In this document: positions 62,820 through 64,000 of the stretch, in pieces
Layout: every line of letters begins with the position of its first letter
How positions within the stretch are numbered: the stretch's first letter is position 1
Assembly: GCA_000531095.1 (NCBI GenBank)
Contig: HG799465.1
Coordinates: forward strand, 566,740 to 630,739
DNA length: 64,000 nucleotides
Direction: 5' to 3'
Source: Gemmata massiliana
GTDB taxonomy: Bacteria; Planctomycetota; Planctomycetia; Gemmatales; Gemmataceae
Notes under the pieces: model-generated
Told to the model about the DNA's origin: nothing
Databases searched by the model: none
Seen by the model: only the letters and a program-made list of their open reading frames with translations
Position numbers and translations under genes: made by a program

Positions 62820-63527
62820 TCAGCAAGCCGCGTGCTTGCGTTTCTTCCCAACGCGGCCCATCTGTTCGATCTTCGCGATGTAAGCGGTCGCGTCCGGCAC
62901 CTTGCACGACGTATCACCCATATCCACCTCGACCGCTCCTATCACTTTCGCGGCCGCTTTCGCCTTCGCCGTGAGCGGCGCGACGTACCCCCCGACCGAA
63001 ATCACGAACGCATTCATCGCGTACCGCACGCGGTTCGTCGCGCTGCCGATTTCCGCCGTGATGCGTTTCAGTAACTTCTCGATCTCGGGCAGATCGAGTT
63101 CCGCGTCCGGCTTGATGGAGAGAACGCACCCGTAGGTCGACCACCCGGCGTTCGCGATCTGCTCGGCGTCGCTGTCGATCCAATCGAGCGCGAGTTCGCG
63201 GCCGAACGGCGACTCGGACGCCACCCACGGCACCGTGAACCCACTGAGCATGTACCAGTACGCCCCCTTCACCCACTTCTGGAGTTGCACTTCGGTTACG
63301 GCTTCGGTGTCGGCAATGAGACCCGCAAGGTACATCGCATCGGAGTTGCCGGTGTCGTAGAGTTCGAGCGCGAGTGCGTGGTCCGTTTTGATCTTCTTTT
63401 GCAGCACCTTCAGGTCGGCGACCTTCACCCCGAAGAACGGCTCCTTCGCCCCGTGCTTCATGAGCGTCTTCTTGGTTTGCTCGCTCCCGAGTTTCTTGAG
63501 TTGTGCCATCACTTCGTTCGCGGTCAT
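62820..63527 (-). CDS. DNA alkylation repair protein, AlkD-like
   Basis: The 235-residue protein is a helical HEAT-like repeat with the AlkD-family N-terminus (MTANEVMAQLKKLGSEQTKK, then GAKEPFFGVKVADLKVLQKK) and later LYDTGNSDAMYLAGLIAD and NRVRYAMNAFVISVGGY. AlkD-type glycosylases remove alkylated bases such as 3-methyladenine from DNA. The C-terminus is unusual, with a Cys/Lys tail (GRVGKKRKHAAC). Which lesion is recognised is not certain. Confidence 0.9.
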   Translation of the reverse strand: MTANEVMAQLKKLGSEQTKKTLMKHGAKEPFFGVKVADLKVLQKKIKTDHALALELYDTGNSDAMYLAGLIADTEAVTEVQLQKWVKGAYWYMLSGFTVPWVASESPFGRELALDWIDSDAEQIANAGWSTYGCVLSIKPDAELDLPEIEKLLKRITAEIGSATNRVRYAMNAFVISVGGYVAPLTAKAKAAAKVIGAVEVDMGDTSCKVPDATAYIAKIEQMGRVGKKRKHAAC

Positions 63528-63539
63528 GAGACACCCCGA

Positions 63540-63655
63540 AAGAGTTCGCCACGGATTAACACGGATAAGCGCAGATCAAAACAAAGCGAGTGCGCCAACT
63601 CTCTTCGGTTTTCTGAGCCGCGTCAATCTGCGTTGATCCGCGGCTCCGGAATCGA
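63540..63655. repeat. Intergenic repeat, GCGTTGATCCGC type
   Basis: An imperfect inverted pair (CCACGGATTAACACGGATAA near 63550 and CAATCTGCGTTGATCCGCGG near 63626) fills the gap between the divergent AlkD-like and cysteine desulfurase genes. It is related to copies at 46675 and 55812. Confidence 0.65.
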
Positions 63656-63669
63656 CTTACAATTAGGGG

Positions 63670-64000
63670 ATGAGCGCGATTTACCTCGACCACAACGCGA
63701 CCACGCCGCTCCTGCCCGAAGTGTGGGACGCGATGCGCCCGCTGATGACGGAGACGTTCGGGAACCCGTCGTCCGCGCACGCGACCGGGCGCAAAGCGCG
63801 CCAGGCACTCGAAAACGCGCGCGAGAAGATCGCGGGCCTGTTGGGCGCGCACCCGGACGAAGTCACATTCACCAGCGGCGCGACCGAAGCGAACAACCTC
63901 GCGATCTTCGGGCTGATGGGGAAGCAAAGGCAACCTAACCCCCTAACCCCCTTCCCTAAGAAGGAAGGGGGAACCGAACCATCGGTGGTTTTAAGCCCCT
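63670..64000 (+). CDS. Cysteine desulfurase, 5' part, with palindromic element in frame
   Basis: The 110 visible codons match the NifS/IscS N-terminus: [67 protein letters not shown]. This PLP enzyme would supply sulfur from cysteine for Fe-S clusters and thio-modifications. From residue 85 the frame continues through a palindromic repeat ([19 protein letters not shown], then PSVVLSP at the window edge) where relatives have a loop before the conserved ITSAIEHPAV-type segment. The catalytic lysine and cysteine lie beyond the window. Whether the protein resumes after the element cannot be seen here. Confidence 0.9.
   Translation, partial: MSAIYLDHNATTPLLPEVWDAMRPLMTETFGNPSSAHATGRKARQALENAREKIAGLLGAHPDEVTFTSGATEANNLAIFGLMGKQRQPNPLTPFPKKEGGTEPSVVLSP
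63923..64000. repeat. Palindromic element inside the cysteine desulfurase coding region
   Basis: 63923-63974 is identical over 52 bases to the minus-strand reading of 17557-17608 in rnpA. After a 15-base spacer the second palindrome type begins (TTTTAAGCCCCT) and is cut by the end of the window. The reading frame is the same as in rnpA and the voltage-sensor-like gene. Confidence 0.88.

Overview
The window looks like chromosomal DNA from a Gemmata-type planctomycete (Gemmataceae). It is GC-rich and carries several protein types that are typical of that group: DUF1559 pilin-like proteins with an H-x9-DG tail, TIGR02996 repeat-companion proteins, a TIGR03067 lipoprotein, a DUF1080 protein, a DUF6263-like protein, a MuiA-like DUF4139 protein, and a Ser/Thr kinase with an extracytoplasmic sensor. 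Most genes stand alone or in pairs, with many convergent and divergent junctions, and repeats are abundant between genes.

Layout. 1-4.1 kb: the 5' part of a SNF2 helicase, an M28 peptidase and a DUF1579 protein. 4.2-10.3 kb: a heavy-metal RND efflux operon (Cys/His-rich secreted protein, CzcB-like adaptor, CzcA-like pump, secreted companion). 10.3-17 kb: a His-rich secreted protein, a Pro-rich protein, a sensor kinase, a ThuA-like protein and a leucine-rich-repeat protein. 17-19 kb: yidD, rnpA and a CbpA-like cochaperone. 19-26 kb: pilin-like, membrane and DUF4058-like genes, a CBS-domain cysteine/cystathionine synthase and a diadenylate cyclase. 25.8-27.2 kb: an AT-richer patch with a decayed gene. 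27-34 kb: a secreted protein, a lipoprotein, an FGGY kinase, a HAD phosphatase, an orphan c-di-GMP-I-like riboswitch and a HEAT-repeat protein. 34-36.7 kb: the TolC/CzcC-like channel with two more small secreted proteins. 36.7-48.4 kb: a CNNM/CBS membrane protein, a helicase-associated protein, WD40 and secreted proteins, an MFS transporter, proC and guaA. 48.5-64 kb: a broken toxin with an intact HTH partner, then mostly secreted proteins, a beta-lactamase-like hydrolase, a voltage-sensor-like membrane protein, two oxidoreductases, an AlkD-like protein and the 5' end of a cysteine desulfurase.

Three observations stand out. (1) A palindromic repeat family is translated in the same reading frame inside rnpA, the voltage-sensor-like gene and the cysteine desulfurase, much as Rickettsia palindromic elements are; one 52-base stretch is identical in two of them. 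(2) Two loxP-bearing inserts (22248-22284 and 40428-40504) match the Roche/454 Titanium paired-end linker. Each breaks a gene, and deleting it restores the frame exactly. The second also carries a 35-base copy of sequence 2.4 kb upstream, as expected for a circularised mate-pair read. These are assembly artefacts, and two further one-base frameshifts fit the same draft-quality explanation. (3) A c-di-GMP-I-like riboswitch stands without an obvious downstream gene. No CRISPR array, rRNA, tRNA or intact insertion sequence was seen. No database search could be run, so family names rest on motif recognition.
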